In this document: in pieces, positions 43,803-55,065 of the stretch
Layout of the letters: each line of letters opens with the position of its first letter
How positions within the stretch are numbered: position 1 is the stretch's first letter
Source: Holacanthus passer
Lineage: Eukaryota; Chordata; Actinopteri; Pomacanthidae
Assembly (NCBI GenBank): GCA_025331565.1
Contig: JAFREQ010000035.1
Location: forward strand, 992,001-1,056,000
DNA length: 64,000 nucleotides
Direction of reading: 5' to 3'
Made by a program: the position numbers and the translations under genes
Notes under the pieces: generated by a model
The model's input: only the letters and a program-made list of their open reading frames with translations
Database searches by the model: none
What the model was told of the DNA's origin: nothing

Positions 43803-44088
43803 TTTAGTTAGTTAAGATTTATTTAGTCATTGAGATCTAGACAATATCACAAGAAGACAATTTAGTCATACAGTGCAAATATTATTTAGAATATCAGCAA
43901 CTATCTTTAAAGTCGGTCAGACGTTTTTCCAGGACTGAGGTGCATCGTACCCCAGTTGAGAGTTGGTGCGAGGAACTTTTAAAGACAACCTACCCTGTGA
44001 TCTGCTGCCATGGCTGTTAGCTTTGAACTCAAATGAGGATGTCAAATATCTCTGCAACTTAGATAGCAGAGCCTTATAAATAAAAAGA
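43803..44088 (-). pseudogene. LINE reverse-transcriptase C-terminal relic with 3' tail
   Basis: Read on the minus strand from 44088 down, one frame is open for about 60 codons, beginning LFIYKALLSKLQRYL and including RLSLKVPRTNSQLGY followed by APQSW; a stop follows shortly, then more residues in the same frame. The pattern (K-A-L-L, then R-x-x-x-L-x-V-P-R-x-x-x-x-L-G, then A-P-x-x-W) is that of the extreme C-terminal region of L2/Rex-type non-LTR retrotransposon proteins. The following AGATCTCAATGACTAAATAA resembles the usual 3' tail of such elements. No intact ORF and no upstream catalytic domain: a 5'-truncated dead copy. It starts within a frame, so it has no ATG. Confidence 0.75.
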
Positions 44089-44639
44089 CAGATATGCTGA
44101 TGCCTGCAGGATATCAGTGATGACCATCAAACCTAAAATATCTCTAAAAGGTATTTTTTTATTCAGTTTTTTCTTTAGAATCTAAATGAGAATAGCGTGG
44201 CACAAGAAAACTAGGTTGGTCTAGTTTGTGAATATTGTTAAAGTGAATTTTGCTCTTTAGATACTGACAGTTTGCCGTGGCCTTAAGAATTCAATGTTCA
44301 ATTGGATAGTTATCAGTGGCCGTACAGCATTGTGTGGGCATTGAAGGCCATCAAAGAATCTTTTATCTGGATTCAGGTGCTTGTTTTAAGTTCACTAAAA
44401 CATCCAGAATAAATTAACTCTGTGTATGCGAATTCATATTTCTGGTTAGGCTGCATACATTCATACCTGCCTGCACATTTTCACATATCTTCAACTCGCC
44501 CCCCTTCACACACACACAACCACACAGCTGCACATCAAAGTGGATGCAAGCAGATAACACCTGCAGTGTCATCGTCTTGCTCCACATCCACACGTTCACT
44601 GACCCAGGGGAGGAACGTGGTGTTTGATTATTCTGCAGG
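44089..44639. other. AT-rich non-coding stretch
   Basis: May include more decayed LINE sequence at its left edge, but nothing recognisable beyond 44160. Short CA-rich patch at 44505-44525. Confidence 0.45.
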
Positions 44640-44860
44640 GTGATTGATGTATCGTACACCACCGTGGTTTGTATGCATGTGGAAGCATGCACCGCCATTG
44701 ATCTATTGATGCATGGGATTGTGCAATGAATATGCAAAACTGCACTGCCGCACATCCAGGCGATTGGCTATCTGTGAGATCATCTCCAAGTCACAGGTGT
44801 TTGATTCCTGCTGTCCAGTCAGGACACCGGAGGCTTGTAAATGACATGTAATCAGTACAT
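44640..44860. promoter_or_regulatory. possible conserved non-coding element
   Basis: Repeat-free block with CCGCCATTGATCTATTGATG, GTGCAATGAATATGCAAAAC (octamer-like ATGCAAA) and GGCGATTGGCTATCTGTG. ATTGAT is present twice in 15 bp. Untested conservation. Confidence 0.3.
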
Positions 44861-45690
44861 CGGTACTAACACTCCTGTATCGGTGCCAGCTGAAAAACAC
44901 CCCATCATGCCACCCCCAAATCTCGCGCCCCTCCTCGTCGCCCCTGCCAGAATCCCTCCCCTCCTTTCCCGTCTTTCTCTCTGCTCATTAGTGCTGGGTT
45001 TGGAACAAAGAGCCATCTGGGCACGGCTACCTGCCAGCTCAGGTGGGCCTTTACACAGAAAAGACAGCTTCTCTTCAACATCTGTCTGCCAGGATCAAAG
45101 ACATTTCTGTTTACCCCCTTAAACTCCCCCTCTCACTTTCTCTCCTTCCCTCCTTCTCTACCTCTCGCTCACTAATTTCTGTAGCCAAAACTTCCCTTAC
45201 ATTAGATAGGAATCAGACTAAATGCGGCACCCTCCTCCCCCTTCATGTCTCTCTCCGCCTCTTTGTCACTTCCCAGCTCTTCTCTTCGCCCTCAGGGTGT
45301 CATGCATTTTCCCAGACTGCTTTGTTTTCTGTTTTGAGCGTTTTTAGATCATTGTTTCCCTGTATGTATAATGAGGGAGACATGATTTTTTTTTTTTTAA
45401 TTCCTCTGTGCTTTAGCATCTCAGCAGTCACTTGACAAATATATCTCTTATTTCTTCATTAGTTGTCTTCTGCACCCAGCCTTGGCTTTCAGGTGCAAAC
45501 ACGCAGAGGAGAAACAAGTTCCTCCTCGTACTCGTAGAAACTTCTCACATCAGCAGCTGAAAGTGGTGCTGATATGTTTTATGGGTGTTTTTACAAGGTA
45601 TCACAGTGTCCACTAAGATCGATAAACATGCTGAGCTATATGTGCAGACAGTAAAAAAAGGGTCAGCCAGATTTACAGCTTGTAATCAGA
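44861..45690. other. pyrimidine-rich non-coding stretch
   Basis: C/T-rich from 44890 to about 45300 (CCCCTCC, TCTCTCC words), then AT-rich with a T11 run at 45389-45399. Overlapping frames of 93 and 130 codons are Ser/Leu/Pro-rich by-products of composition. Confidence 0.5.
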
Positions 45691-45694
45691 TGCA

Positions 45695-46270
45695 GATGGG
45701 TCCCCGGTCCCTCGGTGAGGACAGCTTATATCATAGAAGATATTGATGTATTTTTTTTTGTGTCATCCACTTTCAGAGAAATGATGCCGGCTGCTATTGC
45801 CGTAGTTAACCCTCTTTCCGTGGTTATGAGATGGTGTATTCAGCTGGCCGGGCCCTGTAGATACAGGGGATCAGGGGAAGTGTTATCCTTTAAGCCAGGT
45901 GCTGCTGTTCAACACAGCCGGTTTCTGCTGACTGAAACACTCCCCTGCATGCTTCTGTCTGCTTGTCTGACTGTGCTCTCGCAGGCTCGACGTGTGTGTG
46001 AAGAGGTTAGTCAGGCCCTGTGTCTGAGCCGTGTGTGTCAGTATGGATGTGCTGATCGTCGGCAGCGGTGACTTTCTGGAAGCCTCTTCGATATAATGCT
46101 GGTGTGGCTGTATTGCTGTTGTTCTTTCAAGCCCTTTGCTCAGAACTAATAAAGATTGATTAGTCTTCTGTTCAAGATCAATGGCGACGCTATTTTGGTT
46201 ATGCCTGTTTGCCAGGATGCTTTCTGATCAATGGCAAAGCTATTTTTTGTGTCGAGGGCAGGGCCCAGTT
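45695..46270. promoter_or_regulatory. possible conserved stretch with a 50-bp direct duplication
   Basis: Repeat-poor. GATCAATGGCGACGCTATTTT at 46176 recurs as GATCAATGGCAAAGCTATTTT at 46226, matching 19 of 21 positions at a spacing of exactly 50 bp. A 118-codon frame at 45715-46071 has no recognisable domain. The duplication could pair two binding sites in a regulatory element or be a small local duplication. Confidence 0.3.
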
Positions 46271-46640
46271 TACTTCAGGCAGAATGAGAGGAAAAAAAAA
46301 AGCTTGGCTGATGGAGCGTTCAAGGCCACAGAAAGCCTCAGCAGCTTGGCCTAACCCTGAATAGTCTCCTATTCTGAAAGTGTTGATAGTGAATTAATTT
46401 TGAGAGATTTTGCATGCTCTATGTCACACACATTACCAGCAGGGACAATTAATTCACTGTCAGATTACAACGTGCCACCCGCTGTTCTGCCGCTTTATAA
46501 AAACACTTCCAGGAAACCTACCCAAAGTGTTAGAGGCTCTTGTCCCTCTCTTTCTCTTCAGCCTCTCTCTACCCCTGACCCCCCTCGAGCAGAGCCTTTC
46601 TCCCACATTGACTTGGAACTAGAAGGAGGGGGGAGGGTCA
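46271..46640. other. non-coding stretch, no gene seen
   Basis: An A9 run at 46293-46301, otherwise unremarkable. Confidence 0.45.
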
Positions 46641-46644
46641 TTGT

Positions 46645-47000
46645 CCATTTTTCTCCAGCATCATGTTCAGCGGGAGACAGCCAACTGGAGCGTAAAACAA
46701 GGCTGTAGTCTGCAAGTAGCCACTGGCTGAGCTCACCTGCCGCTAAATTCACTCTGACAGGTGAGATCACAGCCTCGTGGCGGGGCACGGCACCCAACAG
46801 AGAGGCGAGAAGCATGTGGGCGTAGCGGCTCAGCCTCGCAGGACCCGCGCCTGCACTGCAGCTCGGCCGAACAAGATGGTTAATAGTGAAACATCTCATG
46901 GGTTACAGGGCTGTAGTCTTTCTGTTGGATAGAAATGATAAAGCCTGACCACGATCTTTCAGCTGGGCAGACTGCGAGTTATTGGTCAGATAGTCACTGG
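46645..47000. promoter_or_regulatory. candidate conserved non-coding element
   Basis: Balanced, repeat-free block, CpG-richer at 46780-46870, with CCGCTAAATTCACTCTGACA, AAGATGGTTAATAGTG, GAAATGATAAAGCCTGACC and GAGTTATTGGTCAGATAGTC. A minus-strand frame of 113 codons covers part of it without a recognisable domain. Untested conservation. Confidence 0.3.
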
Positions 47001-47670
47001 AGTCACTTTTAAAAAGGAGTTCATTTTGTTTTAATAAAAGATAATGGCTTTCATTAAAGGTTTACCCTCATAACACAAGCATGAACCATAGCGTAAAAGA
47101 AGTGGGAGTCATTTAATGAGTTTGGACCATCCCGGGTGGGACAGTATGTCATTTAAATTTATGAAATTATCCTGCTTGTTTTAAAGACAAATCTACATTC
47201 CTGATTGAGCTGACGTCCAGCTACACGCTGCAAATTAAAAACAAGACACCACACATGAGGTACAAGCTGTTTTTGAGTGTTAATGTGATTTTGTCGGTTT
47301 AATTTGTAGAGAAGGGGTTTTTAATCTTTCATAACCCAGGGGAAGCTGAGGCCTTCTGGTCCTAACAAGATAGGAATTAAGGGTACACTAAAAATAGACT
47401 GGGTTTTAGGGTCATAGCTGACATTTGTTTGCCAGCAGGAGCCCTACAGTGCAGTGACCAAGTTTCAGCTCATCAGCAGAGCAGAAGAGTCGCAGCATCT
47501 CCCATCCTAGTTTTATCATCCCTGTGCTCTTTCCCCAGTGATAGCTGAGTATTTTTCTGTGGAGTATTTTTTTTTAATGTTTTTATGGGATAGATGAAAT
47601 GAAACAGGAGTTAAGTCGAAGATGTCTTCCCTTTAAACTTTGCAGGGGAAAAACAATAGCATCCTGCAGA
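47001..47670. other. non-coding stretch, no gene seen
   Basis: AT-leaning; no genes or family repeats recognised. Confidence 0.5.
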
Positions 47671-47673
47671 ATG

Positions 47674-47714
<41 letters not shown>
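47674..47714. repeat. (TG)n microsatellite
   Basis: Uninterrupted TG tract of about 20 units, 93 bp before a (CA)n tract of 27 units. The two are complementary in the same strand. Confidence 0.97.
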
Positions 47715-47715
<1 letters not shown>

Positions 47716-47806
47716 CCGGTTTGTTTGTCACATCTTCCGTCGCCAGAGTGTTTTTATTTGTTTCACTCAGGTGCAAAACACACCACAGGGAAACCACTTC
47801 CTACAT

Positions 47807-47807
<1 letters not shown>

Positions 47808-47861
<54 letters not shown>
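47808..47861. repeat. (CA)n microsatellite
   Basis: Uninterrupted CA tract of about 27 units, the longest simple repeat of the window. Inverted relative to the TG tract at 47674. Confidence 0.97.
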
Positions 47862-47864
<3 letters not shown>

Positions 47865-48220
47865 CTCCCTACTCAAACTTATCCCAGCTCCACCGCTGCA
47901 ACTCAGCAAATGTGGCGGGCAGGGTTTAATTTTCTGGCCCCCCGCCTCAGCCCCAGCCTCATGCATTTTTCATCACCACCATCCTGTTCCCAACCAGCCA
48001 CTGCCGCTGCACAATGGTATTGATTGGCGATTAAGCCATCAAACTGTTATAAAGAGGTTAATATTTTAAAGCTGTTACGCTTTTCCACCCACCTTACATT
48101 AATGTGTACCCTCTAGTACAGTTTCAAGGGTTTTTAAGAGTTTCCTCTCTCATGCCAGGTCAGGTTATGAATGTTTGATGTAATGCAGACGGCGTCTTTT
48201 TTTCCCCCGCTCCTATACAA
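47862..48220. other. non-coding stretch, no gene seen
   Basis: C-rich at left, AT-rich at right. GGTATTGATTGGCGATTAAG at 48015 is a possible small conserved core. Confidence 0.4.
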
Positions 48221-48224
48221 TGCT

Positions 48225-48560
48225 TACTCCAGCTCTGAGGTGGCGTGTTCGATCAGCTGACTGTGCCAGAGGTCGAGGGGGAATAGTGTCAGTCAGCAGG
48301 GTGACTGGGTAGGATCATACGCCGCTAACCCCCTTATGCGGGATATGTCTAGTTGTTGACCAATTTGCTTATGGTAATTCTAATAGATCTCTGGAGGCCG
48401 CCTGGCAATATTGAGGGCTCAGCGTTAATTGTGACCACTGGGCAAAGAATCTGCAGCCTCATCCTATTCTAGCAACTGATGAGCATCTTGAGTTATTTTT
48501 AGGTGTTAATCCAGAGGAGAGGCTCTTTTCACTCTCCTTAAAGTAATGCATGTATATACA
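48225..48560. promoter_or_regulatory. strong candidate conserved non-coding element
   Basis: About 330 bp, repeat-free, balanced and with almost no open frame. Words include GTGTTCGATCAGCTGACTG, GATCATACGCCGCTAACCC, ACCAATTTGCTTATGG, GGTAATTCTAATAGATC, CGCCTGGCAATATTGAGGG, CAGCGTTAATTGTGACC and GGTGTTAATCCAGAGG. Several are classic homeodomain-type sites. The lack of any usable frame together with the clean sequence favours a regulatory element. Conservation untested. Confidence 0.45.
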
Positions 48561-48719
48561 CTTAAGACCTCTGCTAAAGCAGCCAAGATAGTTTCACTTT
48601 TTTCTCACTTCAGATGGCAAGAAATGAAAAGTTGCTAGATTTAATGGGTTTTCTCATCTTTGGCAAATATGAACAAGGTGAAAATTAAAGGATCATACCG
48701 ATATTAGTACATCTTTTCT
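48561..48719. other. AT-rich spacer
   Basis: Short AT-rich spacer in front of a hAT-type element; nothing recognised. Confidence 0.5.
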
Positions 48720-49261
48720 CACTGTGGTTCTCAACCTTACGTACCCGCAGTCTCAGGTCATCCATACCAGCCGTCATGTTCAAATGTTTTCATGTGAATT
48801 GATTTCAAACTGGATGTTAATATGCACTATTAATTATATGAACATTGTGACAATTATGTTTTCATTCTAATGAGCTGATAGTTTGTATGTGTAGGTTACT
48901 ATTTAAACTGTTTATCCATTACTTTTGCTTTTTACCTTATTTGTCCATTATTTTTAGCGAAAGATAACTGTTATTCATACTTTTTGCTGACTATTTCAAC
49001 AGTCATTCAACACATGAAGCAAACTATTTCAGCCATTACTTTTAGCTCATTATTTTTACATATATTCTTAATTTGGACACACAGTGTTCAGGTGTTAGAG
49101 CTGAATATATAAATGAAAATACAAGTGAAGTGAATATATATTCTAATCAAATTGTAATCTATTTTCTTTTTAATTATGTGAGCTATTCTACAATCTTCGC
49201 ACGTACCCACAACTGCAGAAGCACCTCCTGGGGTAAAAGTACCTCTGTTTGGAAATCACTG
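48720..49261 (+). mobile_element. hAT-type MITE
   Basis: Left end CACTGTGGTTCTCAACC; right end CTCTGTTTGGAAATCACTG, which read inwards gives CAGTGATTTCCAAAC. The two ends share the CA(N)TG-GTTCYCAA-type terminus. The interior contains degenerate repeats of a TTACTTTT-GC / TTATTTTTAGC motif (48920-49050), wording I recall from fish MITEs. Non-coding. No clear target duplication. Confidence 0.65.
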
Positions 49262-49570
49262 TTTTCAACCATTAATTACAAAACATGTAGGCAACACTTT
49301 TCTTAATTACTGCACATTTTTCAAAGCTTACCACAAGTTTTATACTGATATCATGTTTTGGCAGCAGACACTTCTTTCTATTCATTTCAGGACTTTTTGA
49401 AAAGTAACCTTAAGAGACATTGCTTGCAGGGAGGCAGCCAGGATTTTAGATATACTAACGTCATGAGTCCCCCATTGTCAAATTTAACTTTATATCATGT
49501 CTAAAGAAGCTGGACTCGAGCTATAAAACATCCACCATGGGATATTGCAAAACTATAAAATGTAACTCCC
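49262..49570. other. AT-rich non-coding stretch
   Basis: No gene or repeat recognised. Confidence 0.5.
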
Positions 49571-49635
49571 CAGAGGACGCTGAAATCTCAAAATCCCCAG
49601 GAGAAATAAGCAGGACATGATCTCAGCGTCCTCTG
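49571..49635. repeat. 17-bp inverted repeat, hairpin-forming
   Basis: CAGAGGACGCTGAAATC at 49571-49587 and GATCTCAGCGTCCTCTG at 49619-49635 are inverted copies with one mismatch and a 31-nt loop. It could be the fold-back core of a small element or an RNA hairpin if transcribed. Confidence 0.85.
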
Positions 49636-50865
49636 TGGTAGCTGCAGCCCTGGATACAGTTTTAAACACAAGCAACAAGATAAATGCTGTAAAAAGAAAA
49701 GTGCAAATATTGGTCATTTTATACATCACAGCCCACTCTGAAATACTGGATACTGAACACACCAAGGAAGAGTTTCCAAAACATGGTTTCAAGTCTCATT
49801 GGTTGATTTTCATAGGGTAAATTAAATCAGGTAGGAATCAATGTAAAAATGCAATATGCTTTGAAATCATAGCCACAGAGAGATAAAGGAGTTGAAGTAA
49901 ATGGGTGGAAACATGCAGAACTACCATTATATTCCTGTCGAGGGAGTAAAACAGGCGTCTTGAGAGGTGACATGTGAACAAGGTTTAAAGTGGCGAGAGT
50001 GGACAAGGAAAGGATTTATTTAAAGAAGGCAAGGTAGAGAAACAGTGAGTGTCATGGGTGCTGGTCCGGCAGGATTCACACCTGAAGGTCTCACAACTGG
50101 AGGGTAAGAATGTCAGGAAGGTAGGGACGAGGTCGCAGGATGTAGGTGAGCACTGAGGGAACGCAAACCCTCCAATATTGACTTTCACTCTGACTTCAAG
50201 CCAAGGTCGCGCACAGATTTCACCTGTTATCTGTCCGCACCTGACACGACTACTCACTGTCCACAAGCCCAAATCCATTCAGCTGATATGCTATTTCTCC
50301 ACGTGTCAGTCGTTTCCTCGCTCCACTTGACAGCGCACACAAGTGACTCATATAATAAGAGTGGTGCTCTCCATTAGTGCCAGTCAGTTTGTGCTGTTTA
50401 AGTCCTTACGCCGCTCGTCCTTACGGTGCTCCCCTCCAGGGCAGAGCTGGATAACACGCTTGAGCAGTGTCCCAATCACTGTGATCACCTGTGACAAACC
50501 ACACCGAGGCCCAATCAATACACTGCTCTCCCGAGGGCCGAGGAATTAATGTAACTGCTGCCCTGCATGCCTGTGTGTGTGTGTGTGTTTATTTCAGCAC
50601 ACACGCAGCTCCAACAGAACGAAAAAAATCTGGTGGTCTGTATGTGATAAGGAGGAAAAGGGAGATGATCTCTATTTGCCTGAAAGACGAATCAGAGAGG
50701 AAGAAAGAAGAACGGCGAAAGGGAAAGAATGAATGAGGACTGAAGTAAAAAAGGAAAGCGAGAAATTAGACTGGTGGAGAAAGTAGCAGAGGCACAAATG
50801 AAGGCGGTGTGTGGGAGATTAGGTACAGGCAGGGGGGGAAGCGCAGAGCTCAGCCGGTGACTCCT
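49636..50865. other. non-coding stretch, no gene seen
   Basis: Mixed sequence: AT-rich left, balanced 50040-50560, a GT tract at about 50572-50588, then a purine-rich run at 50650-50780. Frames are short and unrecognisable. Confidence 0.45.
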
Positions 50866-50869
50866 AAGG

Positions 50870-51085
50870 GAGAGTGTTCACAGCTATATTAATATAACAC
50901 AGAGGGGGTAGTTAGAGAAGCTTTGTTTGTCTTGGGCTAAATTAACACCCCCTTACCATCATAATGGTCTTGTCATTATAGGAGGAGGGCGAAGAGCTTG
51001 AAGAGTGTTTATGTCAATGTTTTTCCTTCCACTTAATGAGCTGGGTTCACTCCCTTCAAATAAATTAGCAGACGAGACAATAGAG
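50870..51085. promoter_or_regulatory. possible conserved non-coding element
   Basis: Repeat-free: AGCTATATTAATATAACAC, GGGCTAAATTAACACCCCC and CATAATGGTCTTGTCATTAT, the last with flanking ATAATG / CATTAT inverted halves. No credible frame. Untested conservation. Confidence 0.3.
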
Positions 51086-51460
51086 TTGTGAGCGAGGTGC
51101 AGAATTTGAGGTTTCTTTCGCTCTGTCATTCCTTTGGTACAAAAGATGCACAGCACACACATGTGTACACAGTGTACCAGATGTCCAGCTGTTCAGTGTC
51201 TTCATTAATCTGTTGTGAGCTGTGTCTTTTCTTTTACTTGTCCGTGGCATTTTGTTGCCAGTCTTTGTTCCCCTCTTTCTCCGCGTCTTCTTTTCCTCCA
51301 CCTTCCTCCCGGCTCGTGTCGAACTTCCCGCTGCGGTTGCCTCCAAACACCATCCACCCACCGCCACTACCCCCATGCCTGCTAGAGTTTGTCCCTCATT
51401 ATCGGTCCTTACTGCACCCCGACCAACCTTCCTACCCAGCATGGTGTCATAGCTTCAGTA
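51086..51460. other. pyrimidine-rich non-coding stretch
   Basis: C/T-rich (TTTCTTTTACTTG, CCTCCACCTTCCTCCC). Overlapping frames on both strands of 125-140 codons are composition artefacts; none has a domain. Confidence 0.45.
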
Positions 51461-51464
51461 CAGT

Positions 51465-51605
51465 ATTGTCTCATTATCTCCGCAGACACCAGAGAGGCAG
51501 GGCATTATGAGACATCAGACACTCCCCCTCAGTTAGAGGGCCGGGGGCTACTGACAGAGCTGACAGGTGATTAAGACAGGCCAAAGGTTTTATCGATGCA
51601 CCTAA
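51465..51605. promoter_or_regulatory. possible conserved non-coding element
   Basis: Repeat-free block: TCATTATCTCCGCAGACACC, GGGCATTATGAGACATC and GACAGGTGATTAAGACAGG, with CAGGTG (E-box) directly beside GATTAA. Untested conservation. Confidence 0.3.
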
Positions 51606-53490
51606 AGTACACGCTGAATGCTCTTGTCCATTTTCGCTCGTGCATCCTGCTTCATACCTTCATCATGAGCAACCTTCTCCTGCGTCTTATTGCTGGCATA
51701 AAACAAGTGAGCAGTCAAATTGAACACAGGAACAGTTGTTTGTGCTCCAAACTAAAATTTCTGAGAAGAAAAACACAAACTGGAAAAGCTAAATATATAT
51801 TTTCTGTTGTTTTTTCTTTCCTCTGTGTTTGCTCAAGTCAAGTCAAATTAGGTCACAGTGTCTGAAAGTTCTTTTACCAAAGACACAAAGGACACAAACA
51901 TGAAACAAGGGACAGCAAAGTAGAAATAGACGTGGTGCTTGATTGCTTGATTGGATGAACGTCTGTGAAGAGTAGTTGTAGTGTTTTACAAGAACTCCTG
52001 TATTTGGTCGATTGCTTTTGCTTTTCTGCCATTTCTGTTTGTTTCAAAGCTCCAGACTCTCCAGAAATGGCTGTGCTTCAAAATTATATCCACATTGGTT
52101 AAATATTTCTCCACCAGAACTAACCAACCAACTGAAAGGTTCCAAGTTGAGGGAACGCTGGCTTGACTTTGCTTCTGTGCTAAAAGAAGCCCTGGGTTTT
52201 AAGCAAAACCGAGTTTAGATGCAAATTTATCATTTTGGCCTTTGCTTGTGTCAAATGAACCCATGACACTGAATAAATTCATCAGGTTCATTTCTTATTA
52301 ACAGATGGCGCTGAGGTGACACCAAGAGGCGATGTAATAGTGAGGTGTGCTGGACAAAAATCTGAAATGAAATTATCCTTATTATGTAATTCAATTTTGT
52401 AATATCCTGTGGTTATTGAGCATGAAAAGTGGCTTGTGTTTAAATTCTGTCTCTCCTCTTCTGTGCCACATGCAAACTCTTCCAAAGATGCTGCAAGCCC
52501 AAATTATCCAAGGCACATTGTGTTGAAGCAGGCTTGTGACAAATAAATCATCGCTCCGTCTTCTTGATGTATGGGTTTAAATGCACTTGGCTCTCCATCT
52601 CCTCCTTGAGTCATCTCTCCAAATTCCTTCTGTCTTCCCAGAGCTCCAAAAAGCAACACGTAACGCCCGTGTAACTGTTGGGCCTGTTTTCTTGGTTTCG
52701 GGATGGGGGTGGCGTGGCGGAGGAGCGGGGCTGGCGAGGACACAGCGCTGAGAAGGAGGAGGAAGGAGGGGGGTTGTCTGTCCTAGGAGACAGATGGCGC
52801 GGGGGGCTGGTCCATGATGGGCTGGTGCTGGACGGGCTCCATGTGCTGTAGTGGGTAACTGGGGCCCAGGGTGGAACGTAGGCGGCACTCTGATCCTAAG
52901 CGCCACAGTAGTCCTCAGGCACAGGAGTCCACTTCCCCCGCCCATCTGTTCCTTCCATCGCAGCTATGGCAAACGTTCCTGTACACACATGTACGCACAC
53001 AAAAATATACACAGGCATTCGCATACACACACATACGTCAGAGACTGCCCCCTGCTAATCTGCAGCTTTGGGTTCAGTTACAGTGCAGCAGCAGCAGCTC
53101 TTCCCCCAACATTCCTCCTCCCCATCTCACAAAATTAGCCTCCAGGTTTGATGAGATCCCACCAGCTTCCGCTCCCTTTTCGTGTCACATTGGCTCGCAC
53201 TGAAACGCTTAAACTCTCCCACTCGACCGTTTGTGTAATCCTACATAATATTAGACTACTCCCACACATGCTTGTCGATGGCTACAACCTTTGCTATAAA
53301 GTAATCCTGGCACTAGAGATATAATTGCTCTGTTGTCACCTGTTGGAGACCAGGTAGAACCACAGACTGGAAGATAGACGCCAGAAGGGAAAAAATAGAA
53401 AAACCCGGTGAGGTTGTAAACAGCAGAAAAACATGTTGCCATAAGGTCTGTAATGTATGCCGGAGGATGATGTGTTTCTGTGACAGATGC
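51606..53490. other. non-coding stretch, no gene seen
   Basis: Mostly AT-leaning; a GC-rich patch at 52690-52960 has overlapping frames on both strands (95-122 codons) with no recognisable domain. CACA words at 52980-53040. No gene supported. Confidence 0.45.
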
Positions 53491-53494
53491 ATGT

Positions 53495-53625
53495 CACTGG
53501 AGAATTTTTTTTCTCAAATCATAAATGTTTTCATAATTAGTCTGGTAATAAACGTGCTAAAACACATGCAGCACTCGGAGCGATAATGACTCGAATGGGA
53601 AGGTGACATCAGAGTCACGGTCAAA
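53495..53625. promoter_or_regulatory. possible conserved non-coding element
   Basis: ATCATAAATGTTTTCATAAT, TAGTCTGGTAATAAACGTGC and GGAGCGATAATGACTCG: clean AT-core words with CATAAT/AATAAA (Cdx/Hox-like) sites and a TGACTC (AP-1-like) site. No frame. Untested conservation. Confidence 0.3.
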
Positions 53626-54815
53626 AGGCTGTTGGTGAGTCAAGGTCAGATGGAGGCGGAGTACAAGATGTTTCTTTCTTTCTGCAACCTGGAGTGCTTG
53701 TGATCATCAAACACGCTTTTAAACATTTTCATCCACACTCTTGTTGTAAGTGGTGAGTCATTCGTTAATTGTCTTCCTCTGGTTCTTCTTCCTATTGAAG
53801 ATTGCACCGTGTGGACAGCAGTGAAACTCTCCTGAGCAAGTTGACACACTATTACAGATTCAACACAAGCACAGTCACTTTTGATCATGTTCATGTAATT
53901 TGTGGGGATTTTGCAGTCTGTGTTTTTGTCTTGTGGAAGGAAACTGGAGCAACTAGTGGAAAACAGACAGAAAGAGCCAAGAAACAAACTGTAATTTTGC
54001 TGTGAGGTGGCACTGATGTAGCTCCTGGGCGATTTTTCACTTCTAATGCAACTATAAATATTAAAATTTCCATATTTGAGTTCTTATACAGGAGGCGAGA
54101 CACACCTGAACTCCATCTGTGCCACCACTTACCATCTCTATCCAGGCCTAAATCTACGCTACCCACCTCACTCCTTGTCTCTTTTCTCCTTTAGGGCACA
54201 AAAAAGCCAAGACATTAAAGGGAGACTATGTGAGTTTTGCTAAACAGCAGCTGCTTGAAGCACAAGTGGCACTTACATGGTAATGGTATGTTGGATCTTT
54301 CTTTATTTCTCAAGGTTACTTAGATTTGAGATTTGAATGAGACAAGTAGGAAACAACATACCTTTTCCTTGCCTGTGTTTACTTCTTGTTTTACTTCTAA
54401 ATGTAGAGCAAAAGTATGTGCAAATTCATGTGTTTCCATCCACTACGGTTATGCAAATACTAGGAGTTAAATGCATCAAGATGGCAGTACATAAATGTGC
54501 ATTGCTCAAGTTTAACTTTTCATTTGTAAAAGGAAGATTAAGGTGTTTCTTCTTGCATAAGCAGAGCAGACATGATGCTTTATTCTTGATTTAATCCCAC
54601 AACGGAGAAATTTATTTATTCCAAATAAATGAACTTTTGGCAGCAAATTTGAAGCCAGTTTAAAGAAGCTTTTAAATTAAATTAAGCACAACTTTAGCTT
54701 CACAAATATAAGCCAAGGCAATGTAGAAAGGAAATACTTGAAAAGTCACAATTATTTTTTCCTTTGTTTTACAGAACATTTAACACACTAGCAACATATA
54801 TGACATTCCACTGAG
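53626..54815. other. AT-rich non-coding stretch
   Basis: No gene recognised. TTAAAGGGAGACTATGTGAG at 54216 resembles a fish MITE terminus, but no partner end was found. Confidence 0.45.
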
Positions 54816-54819
54816 CGCC

Positions 54820-55065
54820 GGGCTTGACATGCTTTTAGAGAGAAGCTCTTAGCCAGCTGTCGGGATGCCAGTTAGGGAAACATTAGACCTTAAATATTAA
54901 TGCAGTAATATGGCATTGTTGGAATGCTTACTGAGCTGTGGGCTCCGGGCCTGCTGGGTTATTTGTCACACTCCAGAAAGCTCACAGCAGCCAGAAAAGA
55001 AACCTCCATGAAAGGGCGAGAGCTTGCACAGCGCAGAGCGTAGCCTCTTAATCCGATAAGAAAAA
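54820..55065. promoter_or_regulatory. candidate conserved non-coding element
   Basis: Repeat-free and balanced: CCAGTTAGGGAAACATTAG, CTTAAATATTAATGCAG, TAATATGGCATTGTTGG and CTGGGTTATTTGTCAC, then a G/A-richer end with AACCTCCATGAAAGGGCG. The low number of open frames and compact clean sequence suggest a regulatory element. Conservation untested. Confidence 0.4.

Noticed and set aside
47599..48069. 156-codon frame with Cys-Val and Thr-His repeats
   Set aside because: Entirely explained by the TG and CA microsatellites at 47674 and 47808.
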